35,662 bases of DNA from Sporosarcina sp. (GTDB lineage: Bacteria > Bacillota > Bacilli > Bacillales_A > Planococcaceae): assembly GCA_026169375.1 (NCBI GenBank), contig JAPFCR010000007.1, positions 1-35,662 on the forward strand, written 5' to 3'. Positions 34,641 to 35,662 of this stretch are shown in pieces (the stretch's first letter is position 1; each line of letters opens with the position of its first letter). Both the position numbers and the translations under genes were made by a program. The notes beneath the pieces are model-generated. The model worked only from the letters and a program-made list of their open reading frames with translations. It was not told where the DNA came from and did not search any database.

Positions 34641-35525
34641 ATGATTCATTTAATTATTATATGGGGACTCATCATTCTTTTCATCGTTCAACCTGGTGTT
34701 GCACATTACGGGGCTGAAGAAGGAGCAAAGCTGTTTACAACTGCATTACTCCCTTATTTACTCCCTTATATTATTTTGACTCAATGGTTATTAAAAACCT
34801 CAACAGCCAGTCATTCAGCAAGCTGGAGACGTTATTTTAAAGCTTATGTACTTGGCGCTTTTGGCGGGTTTCCTGTCGGTGCCGTTACGATTTCAGAAAT
34901 GAAAAAAAGAAAGGAATTAACAGGGAAAGAGAGCGAACAATTATTAGCTGCTTGTCATGCGCCGGGTCCTATGTTTATTATTGGATTTGTAGGAACTGAA
35001 TTGTTTGGCGATATTCGAATGGGCTGGTCTCTCTTAATAGCTATTCACCTTGCAAACATTGCATTTTTCTTGCTTACTTTATTTCTCAGAAAATCCAAGC
35101 AAGAAATTTCCAAACTCGATGCAGATGCGCAGTCGTCTTCTAGAAATTCGCCACTTTTAGATGCGATAAAAGAAAGCTCCAACGTAATCATTCTCGTGGC
35201 AACAACTGTAATCTTTTTTTCTGCGCTCGGAACCGTCCTAGCAAATCTGATTTCCGAAACTTTTGCATTCGATACAGGGATTACACAAACAGCACTCCTT
35301 GCAATTTTTGAAATGACTGCTGGTGTCCAAAGTGCGCTAGTACATTTTGAAGATTTTTCATTTTTCCCAATTCTCGTCGCAGCCATTATTTCTCTAAATG
35401 GCATTAGCATTCATATGCAAGTTGCTGTCATCGCTAAAGCAGCTGGGTTATCCATACGACTTTATATTTTAGCCCGATTATGGAATATTATGCTCGTTCC
35501 GATTCTTTTTTATTTTTTAATTTGA
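34641..35525 (+). CDS. ylbJ: YlbJ-like sporulation integral membrane protein
   Basis: The 294-residue protein has about seven to eight hydrophobic helices and resembles YlbJ and nucleoside-recognition (Gate) domain proteins. Marks are LLPYLLPYIILTQWLL, GAFGGFPVGAVTISEMKKRKELT, ACHAPGPMFIIGFVG, and a second similar half with FEMTAGVQSAL and SLNGISIHMQVAVIAKAAGL. YlbJ is a mother-cell (sigma-E) membrane protein needed for a normal spore coat or heat resistance in B. subtilis. This one is about 100 residues shorter than the B. subtilis protein, mostly at the C-terminus. It is next to ylbL as in B. subtilis but divergent from it. The right-hand repeat copy begins 43 bases after its stop. Confidence 0.75.
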   Translation: MIHLIIIWGLIILFIVQPGVAHYGAEEGAKLFTTALLPYLLPYIILTQWLLKTSTASHSASWRRYFKAYVLGAFGGFPVGAVTISEMKKRKELTGKESEQLLAACHAPGPMFIIGFVGTELFGDIRMGWSLLIAIHLANIAFFLLTLFLRKSKQEISKLDADAQSSSRNSPLLDAIKESSNVIILVATTVIFFSALGTVLANLISETFAFDTGITQTALLAIFEMTAGVQSALVHFEDFSFFPILVAAIISLNGISIHMQVAVIAKAAGLSIRLYILARLWNIMLVPILFYFLI

Positions 35526-35568
35526 GTCAATTTCATAATTAACCTTACACAAAAAATTCCCGAACAAT

Positions 35569-35662
35569 GTTGATCTCCGTTCCAGGCGCACGCTTTCCGT
35601 GGGGCGGGCGGCGAGCCTCCTCGGTCGCTTCGCTCCACTGCGGGGTCTCACCTGTCCCGCTA
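35569..35662. repeat. GC-rich foldable dispersed repeat, right copy (truncated by window end)
   Basis: Bases 35578-35662 are identical to 1-85. The preceding GTTGAT (35569-35574) appears to be the true left terminus, matching by inversion the ATCAAC at 116-121 of the other copy. Combining the two copies predicts a complete element of about 130 bases. The window ends inside this copy. Confidence 0.85.

Overview
This window looks like core chromosome of a low-GC, endospore-forming Gram-positive bacterium of the Bacillales. Sporulation genes (spoIIGA, sigE, sigG, spoVD and probably spoVE and ylbJ), a bacillithiol gene (bshC) and sigma-A-type promoters with strong AGGAGG ribosome sites support this. 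The division/cell-wall (dcw) cluster lacks murE, murG and murB at their usual Bacillus positions. That makes a Planococcaceae member (Sporosarcina/Lysinibacillus-like) my best guess, but this is inference from gene order only. Nearly everything is on the minus strand; only tmcAL and a ylbJ-like gene are on the plus strand. I see no tRNA, rRNA, CRISPR array, transposase or prophage gene.

Layout from right to left, the direction of transcription: a YlbJ-like membrane protein (plus strand); the PDZ/Lon-type protease ylbL; a purine riboswitch followed by xpt-pbuX; tmcAL (plus strand, convergent); ylbN-rpmF; a crotonase-family gene; an acyl-CoA carboxylase set (biotin carboxylase, 70-residue biotin carrier, carboxyltransferase); panE, a DUF3397 membrane protein and bshC; then the dcw cluster mraZ-rsmH-ftsL-pbpB-spoVD-mraY-murD-spoVE-divIB-ylxW-ylxX-sbp-ftsA-ftsZ; spoIIGA-sigE-sigG; ylmC-ylmE-sepF-ylmG-ylmH-divIVA; and finally a T-box leader that should control ileS, which lies off the left edge.

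The genes form a growth-and-division block. RsmH, MraY, MurD, PBP2B and the SEDS protein make septal wall. FtsL, DivIB, FtsA, FtsZ, SepF and DivIVA build and place the divisome. SpoIIGA, SigE and SigG hand the division machinery over to sporulation. Visible regulation fits this: a sigma-H-like promoter overlapping a Spo0A box before ftsA-ftsZ, a Spo0A box plus a long-spacer promoter before spoIIGA-sigE, 10-bp repeats before mraZ, a guanine-type purine riboswitch and an isoleucine T-box.

The least explained element is a GC-rich, highly foldable repeat whose first 85 bases are identical and in the same orientation at both window ends. It has short inverted termini (GTTGAT/ATCAAC), and the left copy lies between the T-box and the expected ileS gene. 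Other points of interest are an 11-codon ORF or frameshift at the start of ylbJ, an 11-base motif shared by two distant upstream regions, a crotonase lacking one catalytic glutamate beside an acyl-CoA carboxylase, and the unusual start codon of spoVD.
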